This document shows positions 32,432 through 41,612 of a DNA stretch of 64,000 nucleotides, piece after piece. A program made the position numbers and the translations under genes. The stretch lies in contig PHAA01000008.1 in assembly GCA_002840245.1 (NCBI GenBank), positions 1 to 64,000 of the forward strand, in the 5' to 3' direction. Numbering within the stretch: position 1 is the first letter of the stretch; each line of letters starts with the position of its first letter. The notes under the pieces are model-generated. The model made no database searches. It was not told the origin of the DNA and saw nothing but the letters and a program-made list of their open reading frames with translations. This stretch comes from Firmicutes bacterium HGW-Firmicutes-15. Lineage in GTDB: Bacteria > Bacillota > Syntrophomonadia > Syntrophomonadales > Syntrophomonadaceae.

Positions 32432-32598
32432 TAAGGTAGTACTGGTATATAGTTTAAGGCATGGACTATTATTGTTCAAACTGGCTATAAGCTCTCTGAA
32501 ATGGACAAGTCCAGCTACGATTGGAAGTTCTCGGGGATTTTGTCCAATTCTAAGATCTCTTAAGATATGCTAGGTGGTGGGATATCATGTCAGATATA

Positions 32599-33876
32599 TT
32601 AGATTTTCATAAAATCACCGACACCAATGCTATGCACTATGCTATCCGGGTATAAAGTTATCCTGATTTCCTTTTTCTCTGGATCCATTTCTAAACATTT
32701 TATAAAGGTTCTAATAAGTTTTCTGCGTTCAGGAATGCTGGCATTATTAAAGGTGGTCGAGAACTTGGTGGAGAATCGGACAATTTTATTATTTTCATGG
32801 GCCAGATCTCGGGGAGGATTACTTTTCAGGGATTTCATTTTTAATTCCAAATTATTAATGTTTATTTGAAGATGGGTAGTTTCTTTGGCGATATCATCTG
32901 GGTGATAGCCAGTCTTACCAATATCCATTAACTCCTGTTGTTGTGTTGCTAGGTTTGTCCTCACCCTGGACAGGTTATTAAGCACATCATGATAGCCTTT
33001 ATAAACAGCATTAAGATCCTTATGAACCTGCTCAGTTATTTCATTTAGTTGCTCCGGAGTTGAATATCTTTTATCGATTACATCAACAATTGTATTTTCG
33101 AGCCATTCCTGGTTAACCATAAATTTATATGGGCAAGCAGCTTCGCCTTTATAACGAGAAGGGCCACAGATGTATTTTTTCCAATTCGTGGAACTGGAAC
33201 GGTAGCCAATAATATTACCACCACAAGCTGCACAAACGAACATAGGTTGATCTTCTAAATTATGTCCGGTAAATAGATAGGGGCTTCTAGTGGTTTTTCC
33301 TGTACTAGCATTGTTTTGGGCTCTCGTTTTCCGATATAACAAATTCTCTAATTCCTGGGGGCTTATAATAGCCGGATGTGCATTTTCAACTTTAATCCAT
33401 TCTTCTTTCGGATTGAAACGTCCTATGGTATGCCTATTTTCTTTATTCCAATACGCTATACCGGCATATTGTTCTAGACGGTTATCTCTTAGCATTTCAA
33501 CTATTGTAGGGCTTGTCCAGGGCTTACCCGTTGGACAAGGGACATTTCCTTCATTAAGGTAATCACGAATACCCTTATATGACATTTCTTGATTTAAATA
33601 CAGGTCTATGATGATCATCCTGGCGCGTTTAGCATTTTCGGGATGTAGTTCCCAGATGCTTTTAGTTATTGGCCTACCTTTAGAATTGGTACCCCTGTCA
33701 AGGTGGATTATTTGATAGCCATATGCTGGTCTACCGCCATTTTTATAACACCAACCAGTTTTCTGGTCGCGGTTTTTTATATTGATACTCATACCTTGGA
33801 AAATTTTACGTGAAGGGTTATTAATTTGAGTGTTATCATTAGTTTCCTTTATGCCTTCCAAGCCAGTTTTCATCAT
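32599..33876 (-). CDS. Large serine recombinase lacking the catalytic domain
   Basis: ATG 33876 has AAAGGTGGG upstream. The 425-residue product has a Recombinase domain (GGRPAYGY...NEGNVPCPTGKPWTSPTI, LRDNRLEQYAGIAYWN), a zinc ribbon (FVCAACGGNIIGY...YICGP, ACPYKF), a long coiled coil (about 265-375) and the usual C-terminal part. The N-terminal resolvase domain of about 150 residues, with the nucleophile Ser, is absent; the frame starts just at the domain border. It could bind att DNA but not cut it alone. It is either truncated or works with a separate catalytic subunit. Its 3' end overlaps an att-like core. Confidence 0.85.
   Translation of the reverse strand: MMKTGLEGIKETNDNTQINNPSRKIFQGMSINIKNRDQKTGWCYKNGGRPAYGYQIIHLDRGTNSKGRPITKSIWELHPENAKRARMIIIDLYLNQEMSYKGIRDYLNEGNVPCPTGKPWTSPTIVEMLRDNRLEQYAGIAYWNKENRHTIGRFNPKEEWIKVENAHPAIISPQELENLLYRKTRAQNNASTGKTTRSPYLFTGHNLEDQPMFVCAACGGNIIGYRSSSTNWKKYICGPSRYKGEAACPYKFMVNQEWLENTIVDVIDKRYSTPEQLNEITEQVHKDLNAVYKGYHDVLNNLSRVRTNLATQQQELMDIGKTGYHPDDIAKETTHLQININNLELKMKSLKSNPPRDLAHENNKIVRFSTKFSTTFNNASIPERRKLIRTFIKCLEMDPEKKEIRITLYPDSIVHSIGVGDFMKI
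32615..32628 (+). other. Att-like core inside the recombinase 3' end
   Basis: TCACCGACACCAAT codes in antisense for the IGVGD of the recombinase C-terminus and matches the tRNA-Leu 3' end (TCTCCGACACCAAT). The flank on the other side is not tRNA-like, so this may be an element joined to a different site or an attP half. Confidence 0.5.
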
Positions 33877-34018
33877 ATCACCCACCTTTTATATACTTGT
33901 ACCAATTTATTCGGGCCTTAAGATAATTTTACTATAAATACCAGAAGATGAGTTAAACATTTATTCTCGTTTATCCGGCATACATATCATCTACGCTGGT
34001 AACAATCAATTAATGAGC

Positions 34019-34885
34019 TTATAAATTCACTTCGAATTGGTGTCCATGAAATAGGGAATCAAGTATACTAAGGGATATTTGCCGATCAACTTCCCAGTAA
34101 CTAGCCCCGGAATAGGAATCTATATAGGAATATCCGGGTAATGTTTGGGTTACGATGTTGCTGTCATCTATTTTCAATATTAGGTTAGCTAGATAAAGCA
34201 TATTACTAGCAGAAATATTAGTTTGCACATTCTCCTGTACCGCAGGTATTAAATCGGGAATTTTGGCTATAGTATCTTTTTGTAGGATTTGTTTTATTAA
34301 TGCTCTCAATAAGTTTTGCTGGCGTTGGGTTCTCCCGATATCTCCATCCGTTTTTCCTCTATAACGCGCATATTTAAGGGCTTCTTTACCGCTTAAGCAT
34401 TTATATCCTTTGGTCAGGTATACATTTGAGGAAGGACTAGATAAATTAATATCTACGTCCATGTACACACCTCCTAATATATCTATTGCTCTTTCAAATC
34501 CGGAAAAGTTGGTAAGAATGTAATAGTCAACAGTAGTACCTAATAGTTTTTCAACTTCCTGGCAGCTTGCGTTCGGCCCTTGGAGCTGGTTGACCATGTT
34601 AATTTTCTGACTTTTATTTGGTGATGATATTCTTGTATCACGGGGTATCCATACTAAAACAGCTTTATTTATATTATGGTTAATACTGACTAGTATAATG
34701 GTATCACTTCGAGCGTTGACTTCGTCCGGGCGGGCATCTATCCCCAATAACAAAATATTTATGGGCTCACCACTTTTTATAATGTCCTTAATTGATAAAG
34801 GAAAAGCTTTATCAATGTCGGTATTCAGGAGGGTAATAATTATTATTAACAGGAGAATTATTGACGGATCTCTAAATTTTTTCAC
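34019..34885 (-). CDS. LytR-CpsA-Psr (LCP) family cell-wall polymer transferase
   Basis: The frame starts at GTG 34885 with AGAGGT upstream. The 288-residue product has one N-terminal membrane helix (IILLLIIIITLLN) and an LCP domain: NILLLGIDARP, ARSDTIILVSIN, VLVWIPRDTRI, GVYMDVDINL, LSGKEALKYARYRGKTDGDIGRTQRQQ. The Arg and Asp residues that bind pyrophosphate lipids and magnesium are present. LCP enzymes move wall teichoic acid or other polymers from undecaprenyl carriers to peptidoglycan outside the cell. Monocistronic in this window. Confidence 0.93.
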   Translation of the reverse strand: MKKFRDPSIILLLIIIITLLNTDIDKAFPLSIKDIIKSGEPINILLLGIDARPDEVNARSDTIILVSINHNINKAVLVWIPRDTRISSPNKSQKINMVNQLQGPNASCQEVEKLLGTTVDYYILTNFSGFERAIDILGGVYMDVDINLSSPSSNVYLTKGYKCLSGKEALKYARYRGKTDGDIGRTQRQQNLLRALIKQILQKDTIAKIPDLIPAVQENVQTNISASNMLYLANLILKIDDSNIVTQTLPGYSYIDSYSGASYWEVDRQISLSILDSLFHGHQFEVNL

Positions 34886-35051
34886 GCAATATACCTCTTT
34901 TGAAAAAAAGCTATTAATAGCTATGTTTATACTGATTTAGGTCTATATATTACTGCTATATATTGACTATTAAGCACCCTTTAATAATACGAACATATTT
35001 TAAAATAAATACTCCTAATTATGGGGTAATTAAATAGGGGAGACGTTATAT

Positions 35052-35297
35052 TTGATTTCATTTGAAACAGCCCGAAGATTAATGGATAAGGGAATTGACC
35101 CGGATTCAAGTTTTGAGGATTTTATATGTAGGATGGAAAACCTTGGTTACCACGGTATTTATTTGTCTCGCTCTTTAAATGGTTTTAAAATCACAATTAT
35201 GTATCAAGGAAATACTTATGTTCACATAAAAATATTAGCAGATAATCGTAAAGAGGCCGTTGCCCTTGCCCTTCTAATAAGTGAGTTTCTGGAATAA
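35052..35297 (+). CDS. Small protein of unknown function
   Basis: The frame starts at TTG 35052 with AGGGGAG ten bases upstream. The 81 residues are alpha/beta (FETARRLMDKGIDPDSSFED, GFKITIMYQGNTYVHIKILADNRKEAVALALLISEFLE) without membrane segment or Cys. The end 'EAVALALLI' looks like a packing helix. No family is recognised. It lies between the divergent LCP gene and a membrane protein gene. Confidence 0.55.
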   Translation: MISFETARRLMDKGIDPDSSFEDFICRMENLGYHGIYLSRSLNGFKITIMYQGNTYVHIKILADNRKEAVALALLISEFLE

Positions 35298-35554
35298 TCC
35301 TCAATTCATGAAAGGAGGGTGATTAATTTTCAGTGACTAATAATAAGAATCTGAAGGGTTGGTTATACTAAACCAATTTTCTTTTCATTTACTCTAACAA
35401 AATTGTCTAGTAAGTATAAAATAAGGTGTCTCGTACAGCAAATGTTCCTCAATTATTAGCAAAAAGTCAAAAGAAGAATGAGATAATTAATTAAAGGAAT
35501 TATGTCCCTTATGACGAACTATATATTACTGGAATCGGTAGGGAGGAATGTATA

Positions 35555-36043
35555 ATGCTAGGGTATACAGTAGGAGGCACACTCGTATTATCTTGCTTGT
35601 TAGCAATTATATCTCTGATAAGGATTTTTAACGGAAAACGCGCTGGAGGCTGGGGAAAGGCGACAGGTGCATTCTTAATCCTATTTACTTGCGCTTTCGT
35701 CCTGTGGGTAACAATAGAGATTCCAACATACGAGAGACAGCAGGCGAAGATTAATTATCAAAAGGGCCAGGAATATTTGAGAACTAATGATTATGATCAA
35801 GCAGTTAACAGTTTTGCCAAAATATCAAAGCTTGACAAACAAACCTATGCAGAAGTTCAGCCCTTGCTTCAGGATCTCAAATTAAAGCTGGCTCAAACTC
35901 AACTAGAACAAGCCCAATTATTGTTTGTCAAACAGCAATACCCCGAAGCATTGTTGGGGCTTAATAGAAGCTTACAATACACCGAACTAGAGGATGCTAA
36001 AGCTTTGTTGCCAATTTATCAGGCAGCAGCAGGGAAAAAATAG
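35555..36043 (+). CDS. Membrane protein with TPR-like C-terminal domain
   Basis: GGTAGGGAGGAATGTATA precedes ATG 35555. Two membrane helices (LVLSCLLAIISLIRIF and AFLILFTCAFVLWVTI) are followed by a helical soluble part with a TPR-like unit (YQKGQEYLRTNDYDQAVNSFAKISKLD) and a related second unit (EQAQLLFVKQQYPEALLGLNRSLQY). A protein-binding role at the membrane is inferred. It may be co-transcribed with the next two genes. Confidence 0.7.
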   Translation: MLGYTVGGTLVLSCLLAIISLIRIFNGKRAGGWGKATGAFLILFTCAFVLWVTIEIPTYERQQAKINYQKGQEYLRTNDYDQAVNSFAKISKLDKQTYAEVQPLLQDLKLKLAQTQLEQAQLLFVKQQYPEALLGLNRSLQYTELEDAKALLPIYQAAAGKK

Positions 36044-36076
36044 TATTTTATTAGAGCTTGAGAGGTAGATGCTTAA

Positions 36077-36478
36077 ATGAGCTTTGAGATTAATAATGGA
36101 AAGTTTATGGAGAGGTTCTATACCGTAATAGCAATAATTGTAGGAATAATCTTTCTAATTGGACTTTTAGGACAGGAGATTATGATTGGCAAGAATATGC
36201 CGCCTAACATTATATTGTATGTGGACGAAACTACTAATACTTATTATGCTCCACCGTATATCGACGGAAAAAAGTACCCCAGTAATTTAAGCTTAAATAG
36301 TCTAAAAAGAAAGACTTTTTCCGAAGTCAAAATAAACAAATATAAGGCTGATAGCAACTGCGTTGAGTTGGGATATTTTGATGAAAAAACCACTTTGACT
36401 AATAACATCTTAGTGAGATTGGGCTGGGTGAAACCGAATCCGAGCAGATGGAATCCAGATGGGTCTTGGAATTGGTAA
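36077..36478 (+). CDS. Membrane-anchored protein of unknown function
   Basis: The 133 residues start with a cytoplasmic stub and one membrane helix (YTVIAIIVGIIFLIGLLGQEI), followed by an outside part with aromatic-rich segments (YYAPPYIDGKKYPSNLS) and ending WNPDGSWNW. No domain is recognised. It follows the TPR-like gene by 33 bases with a weak site (GAGAGGTAGATGC) before the ATG. Confidence 0.6.
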   Translation: MSFEINNGKFMERFYTVIAIIVGIIFLIGLLGQEIMIGKNMPPNIILYVDETTNTYYAPPYIDGKKYPSNLSLNSLKRKTFSEVKINKYKADSNCVELGYFDEKTTLTNNILVRLGWVKPNPSRWNPDGSWNW

Positions 36479-36532
36479 AATGGTATATAAATTCAATGTA
36501 ATGATATAAAAATATTATGGAGATGATGCATA

Positions 36533-36931
36533 GTGGTACGGATCGCGGACCTGGAAACAGGTCCTTACTGGAAGCATATGAACATGAAAACGGTAGCCAG
36601 TGATGATGGGAAAATTCGGCTTGTAATGGATATCACTGAGAATTTAAAACAATTTTATGGAAATATTCACGGAGGTGTTATTGCCAGCCTGCTTGATTCA
36701 ACCATTGCGGTTGCTGTCAACCAACAGTTAGATCCTGGGGAAGGTGCTTCGACGGTGGAAATTAAATTAAACTACTTCCGTCCGGTTAGTGAAGGACAAC
36801 TCTGGGGTGAAGGAAAAGTCATTCAAAAAGGCAAAAAGATTATTGTTGGACAAGGCGAAATTAAGGATGATGCGGGTCGAATGGTAGCATTTGGTACGGC
36901 AACATTTATGGTTGTTAAAGTGGACCGGTAG
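36533..36931 (+). CDS. PaaI-type hotdog thioesterase
   Basis: The frame starts at GTG 36533 with GGAGATG upstream. The 132-residue hotdog protein has the PaaI/DUF4442-like signature NIHGGVIASLLDSTIAVAVN, with the catalytic Asp in the central helix, then VEIKLNYFRPVSEG and the strand GRMVAFGTATFMVV. Such enzymes hydrolyse acyl-CoA thioesters, often aromatic or short-chain, as tetramers in the cytoplasm. A weak terminator follows near 36964-36990. Confidence 0.9.
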   Translation: MVRIADLETGPYWKHMNMKTVASDDGKIRLVMDITENLKQFYGNIHGGVIASLLDSTIAVAVNQQLDPGEGASTVEIKLNYFRPVSEGQLWGEGKVIQKGKKIIVGQGEIKDDAGRMVAFGTATFMVVKVDR

Positions 36932-37017
36932 TCCTTATTATTACGGTTGGAGTACTATTTACTGAACAGGCTGTTATTTGGCCCGTTTTTTTATTTAGCT
37001 GCTATCCAGGAGTAAAT

Positions 37018-37140
37018 GGTCGCTTCTTGCCATCCACGGCAACGGCAGCTCTTTGCCATCCATGGCAACGCTGCACTAGTCCTTCCGTGGACGTCGCGAC
37101 ATTAGTCTATCATTGGACGTCACTAGTGATAGTTCCTCAA
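37018..37140 (-). repeat. Dispersed repeat, partial inverted copy C
   Basis: On the minus strand this stretch reads GACGTCCACGGAAGGACTAG, TTGCCATGGATGGCAA and GAAGCGACCATT, resembling the inner part of repeats A (19087) and B (52490). The TGCCATCC-AC/TGGCAACG unit occurs twice in tandem. It lies in the gap beyond the thioesterase gene and touches the last bases of the next minus-strand gene. Confidence 0.55.
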
Positions 37141-37925
37141 ATGAGTTCAAAGCGGTTGACGGGACCGTTTAGGGCGTTAGGCCACTCCTTTTTGCCACAA
37201 AAAAGTTCGTATGGGCGAGCATAAAGCTGGTCGGTTTTTATATTGCGGTAGATAACCATGGGACTCAGAGTTTCAGTGTTTTCTACCAGATCGATCACGA
37301 TTTCAAAGACTTCTCCGCTGAAATGTTTATATTTCTGTCCTGGCTTTATGTCCTTTTCCAGGGCTTGTGAATTAATTTCTTTCTTAACGATACCGATTAA
37401 CTGATCGGTGGCGTCAGCAATTGATGAAATGTTGTAAACTACGTGATCGCAGGTAGGAAGGTCGTGCATCTCCAGTTTGGCCATTTCAAAGCGCTGGCCA
37501 GCTTCGGAGCTGCTAATATTGAGATCATTGATGGTTTTTAGAATCGCTGAGAGATCACGATAGATAAAAATACTAATTACCTTCTGATATCCAACATTCT
37601 GTTTGAGTATACGGATTCCTTCTAATGTCATAATAGCAATACCATTTTTGCCGGTATTTTCTACTCGTTTTAATTCGTTACGAGTAACTCCATACATATA
37701 ATCCAGGTACTTAATTTGTTCTACAATTTGATCGGCTTTTTGCAGCGCCAGATACTGGTCACTAGAAATGAAATAATAGTCCTTGCCATAACGTTCACCA
37801 CTTCTGGGTGGGCGGGTGGTAAAGGAGATGATTGGTTCCAAGAAATCATCGTTATTGTGAAGCAGGAAATCCAATAATACAGTTTTTCCCGCAGCGCTAG
37901 GACCATTTAGGATAAAATATTTCAC
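37137..37925 (-). CDS. Guanylate-kinase-like domain fused to DUF1653
   Basis: The 262-residue protein has a guanylate-kinase-like part (about 1-185): P-loop NGPSAAGKTVLLDFLL, the GMP-binding-like SFTTRPPRSGERYGKDYYFIS, and EYLDYMYGVTRNEL-type region (here YLDYMYGVTRNEL). The last 75 residues (PGQKYKHFSGEVFEIVIDLVENTETLSPMVIYRN...YARPYELFCGKKEW) are a DUF1653 module. The P-loop has AAGKT for the usual GAGKGT. True GMP kinase activity is plausible but not certain; the fusion suggests a regulatory or nucleotide-signal role. Confidence 0.85.
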   Translation of the reverse strand: MKYFILNGPSAAGKTVLLDFLLHNNDDFLEPIISFTTRPPRSGERYGKDYYFISSDQYLALQKADQIVEQIKYLDYMYGVTRNELKRVENTGKNGIAIMTLEGIRILKQNVGYQKVISIFIYRDLSAILKTINDLNISSSEAGQRFEMAKLEMHDLPTCDHVVYNISSIADATDQLIGIVKKEINSQALEKDIKPGQKYKHFSGEVFEIVIDLVENTETLSPMVIYRNIKTDQLYARPYELFCGKKEWPNALNGPVNRFELI

Positions 37926-38203
37926 GGCAAAATCTCCCTCCGAATATTTGCGTTAGTTTGTTCCAATAAAAGGCAGTATGCATTTATTATCGAATAAGGT
38001 ATTAAATTGTTTTAGTTATTTTTTGTATTTATGATTTTAATGTTTGTATAGTACGCATATTGTGATCTGCACCCAAAGTTTCTTTGGTTGGAGCAGAAAA
38101 AAATAATAGATATTTTATTGCTATTAAAAGGGTTTAGGAGATTGGTGTCGAAAATTTGATAATAATTAGTTATGGAGGAAATATTATTTATAGGGGTGTT
38201 GAT

Positions 38204-39031
38204 ATGGCAAGTTGGATTATGGACAATCTACCACAGGTAATAGGAAACATGGTAAAAGTCTTACCCCATGATTTTGTGTTTTATTCAACCAATCTTACAG
38301 AATTTACATTTAAGGATGAGACCAATTTTGCTGTGCCATTCGTAGTGGTTGGGCAGGAATTTGCCAAAGGGGGAGCAGCTGATAAAGTTATTCAAACCAA
38401 ACAGTCATTAGTAATGGAACTTGATGCAAGCTTATATGGAATACCTCTTAAAGTTACGAATAACCCAGTTTTTGATGATGATGACCACAACCAGATAGTG
38501 GGTACAATAGGCGTTGCTATAAGGCGAGACAACGCATTTAGTCTTCGTACTATGGCAGATACCTATCAGAAAGGGATGCATGAGATATCCGCGGCTATAC
38601 AACAAACTGCTGCTGCAGCCAGTGATATTAATACGAGTGAACAGAAACTACATGAAGAAATTATGTCCATTCGTGAGACTTCTAACAAGATAGTAAAAAT
38701 ACTTGATTATATTCGAACTATTGCTGATGAAACCAAGATGCTAGGCCTCAATGCCGCAATTGAAGCTGCCAGGGCTGGTGAGGTAGGAAGAGGATTTGGC
38801 GTAGTGGCGGAAGAGATTCGTAAGCTTTCTGAAGTGTCCAAAGAAACGGCTAATCAGATAAAAGTGCTTACCAAACAAATAGAGGGTAATATTTCTGTGG
38901 CCATGAAGGGGTCGCAAGTTACACTGAATGCCAGTCAAGAGCAGGCAGCAGCGGCTCAAGAGATAACTGCCAGTGTTGAGGAATTGACCAGCATGCTCGA
39001 AGAACTGCATAGAATTGCGTATTCTATTTAG
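38204..39031 (+). CDS. Soluble methyl-accepting chemotaxis-like protein (YfmS type)
   Basis: I prefer ATG 38204 (AGGGGTG upstream) to 38156. The 275 residues have no membrane helix. Residues 1-120 form a small sensor part ([40 protein letters not shown]), followed by a short coiled-coil signalling domain with the hairpin tip [20 protein letters not shown] then [15 protein letters not shown]. It should control CheA in the cytoplasm. The protein resembles YfmS of Bacillus. It converges on, and overlaps by eight bases, the next minus-strand gene. Confidence 0.88.
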   Translation: MASWIMDNLPQVIGNMVKVLPHDFVFYSTNLTEFTFKDETNFAVPFVVVGQEFAKGGAADKVIQTKQSLVMELDASLYGIPLKVTNNPVFDDDDHNQIVGTIGVAIRRDNAFSLRTMADTYQKGMHEISAAIQQTAAAASDINTSEQKLHEEIMSIRETSNKIVKILDYIRTIADETKMLGLNAAIEAARAGEVGRGFGVVAEEIRKLSEVSKETANQIKVLTKQIEGNISVAMKGSQVTLNASQEQAAAAQEITASVEELTSMLEELHRIAYSI

Positions 39032-39386
39032 TGAAAATCCGAGACAAGTAGATTATATAAGCTATACATATTACAGCTTCTACTATACGAACTGATATGG
39101 CAATAAGTGTATAAGCATATAAATCTGAAAAACTCATATGTTTAGGCTTATTAGCTATATTTGCGGGAATACCTTTAACGGTAAAAAAAATATATACCAA
39201 TAATGTGCTAAGACTAACGAATATTAAAAATACCACAACTACTGCTAATATCATTAGAGGGGTGTCTATACTAGTGCGCGTAGCTAGATATCCAATAAAG
39301 GCAGTAGCCAATCCAAAACCTATAATATTCTTAATTGAAGCTAATACTATTTTCCAAAAAACCTTTTTCTGCTCACTGCTGTTCAT
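39024..39386 (-). CDS. Small membrane protein of unknown function
   Basis: The 120-residue product has about three membrane helices ([60 protein letters not shown]) with a short basic loop. AGGAGGAAG precedes the ATG. No family is recognised. It lies 32 bases downstream of the histidine kinase gene and may be the last gene of the two-component operon. Confidence 0.6.
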   Translation of the reverse strand: MNSSEQKKVFWKIVLASIKNIIGFGLATAFIGYLATRTSIDTPLMILAVVVVFLIFVSLSTLLVYIFFTVKGIPANIANKPKHMSFSDLYAYTLIAISVRIVEAVICIAYIIYLSRIFTK

Positions 39387-39418
39387 ATCTTCCTCCTGTT
39401 GCCAATATTTAAAGCATT

Positions 39419-40924
39419 TTATCTTGAAACGGGTATATCTAATGTAGGTAAGCTAATAATAATTTTTGTGCCTTTGTTTTTAGTGCTTTCAACATTGATG
39501 TTACCCTGGTGTTGTTCTATAATCCACTTAGCAATTGAGAGTCCGAGGCCGGCACCTCCGCTTTCTCGGGTTCTGGACTTATCAGATTTATAGAAACGAT
39601 TGAAGATATAAGGCAAATCTTCTTCAGATATTCCTATTCCGGTATCTTCAATAATCATTAAAGCTTTATTAACTCTAAGGCTGCTATTTATGGTTATTGA
39701 GCCGCCAGCCGGGGTATATTTTATGCTGTTATCTACAAATATTCTTAAGGCTTGCTTGATTAACCCCCTGTCCCCATTAACAACAATTATTTCATTTGTC
39801 GCACTGCTAATAATGTGAATAGAATCAATTAGACCGGTTTCTTTTATTACTTCATCAATGAGTTCATTCAATGCGAATGGGCTTGCTTCCAGTCTGTGGC
39901 TTTTCTTATCGGCACTCGCCAGGAATAGAAGCTTTTCTACCAAATCCTTCATATAATTAGATTCACTTATTATAGCATCAATGGATTCTAGTAGCACTTC
40001 TTTATCTTCTTTGCCCCATCGCTTAAGAAGGTTTGCATAACCCTGGATTACGGCTATAGGGGTTCTGAGCTCGTGGGAGGCATCGGAAACAAAAATATTT
40101 TGCTTCTCAAAGGATGTTTGGATGCGATCTAGCATATCATTGAAGGTTAGAGCCAGCTCCTTTAGTTCATCATGAGAATCTACCAGATCCAAACGGGTAT
40201 TTAGATTCCCTACAGCAATAGACCTGGCTGTCCGGGTCATATTATCAATGGGTTTTAACATTTTACGACTGGCTCTGGAGCCTATTATAATAGTTAATAT
40301 AATGGCTAAAAAAAAGCTTATGCTAATAGCTGTTATTAAGCTTGCTAGATAGACTTTTTCATTAGATAAATATTTGGAGACTTCAATTTTGCGAGTGCCA
40401 TTAGTTGTTTTAACCGGGGTTTCGAAATGTAAATACTCCAAATTCTGATCCAGGGAGCTGTTAGGAGACAGCTTGGTTCGGTAGGTTAAGTTTTCTTTTT
40501 GACTGGCCTGGGCAGTGCTATAAATGGTATTGCTTTCTTCATCGAATAGGGTAACAGAAATAACTTCAATATCAGCGTAGTTTTTAATCTGTTCTTTGGG
40601 GATATCAGAACTTTCGCTGATTAAATTCATTATAACCAGACTATTCTTTTCCAGTGATTGATTAGATTCGTATAGAAGGAAAAAACCAAAGACGCCAGTG
40701 AGTAAGGTACCCAATATCAGAAGTATTTTTGAAAAAAGCAGGGTATAAGTGCTGGTAGTTTTAAAAGTAATAGAGAAGCGCAGGCGTTTGTTTATTGCCT
40801 TAATGACTTCACTAAATATGCGGGGCAAAAGATTCAAGGTGAGTTTTAGAATAGCCGAAATTATTATTAAAATACTTTTTACAATGTATTTTAATATCTT
40901 AGCGAAACCTCCTGCTTTACTCAT
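39419..40924 (-). CDS. Sensor histidine kinase (HAMP-HisKA-HATPase)
   Basis: The 501-residue kinase has two membrane helices (about 60-82 and 195-218), an outside sensor of about 110 residues, a HAMP domain, HisKA with phospho-His in SDASHELRTPIAVIQGY, and HATPase_c with the N box (DNSIKYTP), G1 (EDTGIGI) and G2 (GGAGLGLSIAKW). Its first codons overlap the end of the response regulator gene (ATGAGTAA region), so they are co-translated. The signal is unknown. The adjacent UBA-like gene could be in the same unit. Confidence 0.94.
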   Translation of the reverse strand: MSKAGGFAKILKYIVKSILIIISAILKLTLNLLPRIFSEVIKAINKRLRFSITFKTTSTYTLLFSKILLILGTLLTGVFGFFLLYESNQSLEKNSLVIMNLISESSDIPKEQIKNYADIEVISVTLFDEESNTIYSTAQASQKENLTYRTKLSPNSSLDQNLEYLHFETPVKTTNGTRKIEVSKYLSNEKVYLASLITAISISFFLAIILTIIIGSRASRKMLKPIDNMTRTARSIAVGNLNTRLDLVDSHDELKELALTFNDMLDRIQTSFEKQNIFVSDASHELRTPIAVIQGYANLLKRWGKEDKEVLLESIDAIISESNYMKDLVEKLLFLASADKKSHRLEASPFALNELIDEVIKETGLIDSIHIISSATNEIIVVNGDRGLIKQALRIFVDNSIKYTPAGGSITINSSLRVNKALMIIEDTGIGISEEDLPYIFNRFYKSDKSRTRESGGAGLGLSIAKWIIEQHQGNINVESTKNKGTKIIISLPTLDIPVSR

Positions 40925-41600
40925 GTTTTAATACATAACCCACCCCGCGTACAGTGTGAATGAGTTTTATGTGATACTTATCATCAATTTTGCTTCGCAA
41001 ATATCTTATGTAAACATCTACTGCATTTGTGTCGCCATAGTAGGCATAGCCCCAGACATTTTGCAGGATTTTTTCTCTGCTAAGAACTAAATGTTCATTT
41101 TCTGCCAGATATTTAAGCAAATCGTATTCCTTTTTGGTAAGGTCAACGGATTCATTATTATAAAGAACGGAGTGTTTGCTAAGGTCTATTATTAAGGGGC
41201 CTAAAACAATTGTTTTAGCTTCCTCAGAATGGATTTTCTTCCGTTTCAGCGATACCCGTATCCTGGCCAATAGTTCTTCAATGGCAAAGGGCTTGGTCAT
41301 ATAATCATCGGCACCGATGTCAAGCCCCATTACTATGTCGGTAACGTCATCTTTGGCAGTTAGCATGATTACCGGCGTCTCCGAAGACTGTCGAAGACGC
41401 CTTAACACTTCCATGCCATTTAGAGAAGGCAACATCACGTCGAGTATCACCAGGTCAAACATGCCACTCACAGCTCTTTCCAGTCCTTCGCGGCCATCAT
41501 GTGCTTGTTCAACCCAATACCCTTCATGGGTAAGCTCCAAATTCAAAAATCGTGCGATCTTTACTTCATCTTCAATGATTAATATTTTCTCAGCAACCAT
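40917..41600 (-). CDS. OmpR-type response regulator
   Basis: The 227-residue regulator has a receiver domain with Asp in LVILDVMLPSLNG, the switch residues (MLTAKD, TKPFAIEELLARI) and a winged-helix effector domain (VDLTKKEYDLLKYLAENEH, NAVDVYIRYLRSKID, IHTVRGVGYVLK). It pairs with the kinase at 39419-40924, whose start overlaps its stop by eight bases. It lies 12 bases downstream of the UBA/DUF4342 gene. Confidence 0.95.
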   Translation of the reverse strand: MVAEKILIIEDEVKIARFLNLELTHEGYWVEQAHDGREGLERAVSGMFDLVILDVMLPSLNGMEVLRRLRQSSETPVIMLTAKDDVTDIVMGLDIGADDYMTKPFAIEELLARIRVSLKRKKIHSEEAKTIVLGPLIIDLSKHSVLYNNESVDLTKKEYDLLKYLAENEHLVLSREKILQNVWGYAYYGDTNAVDVYIRYLRSKIDDKYHIKLIHTVRGVGYVLKHE

Positions 41601-41612
41601 ATAAACACAATC

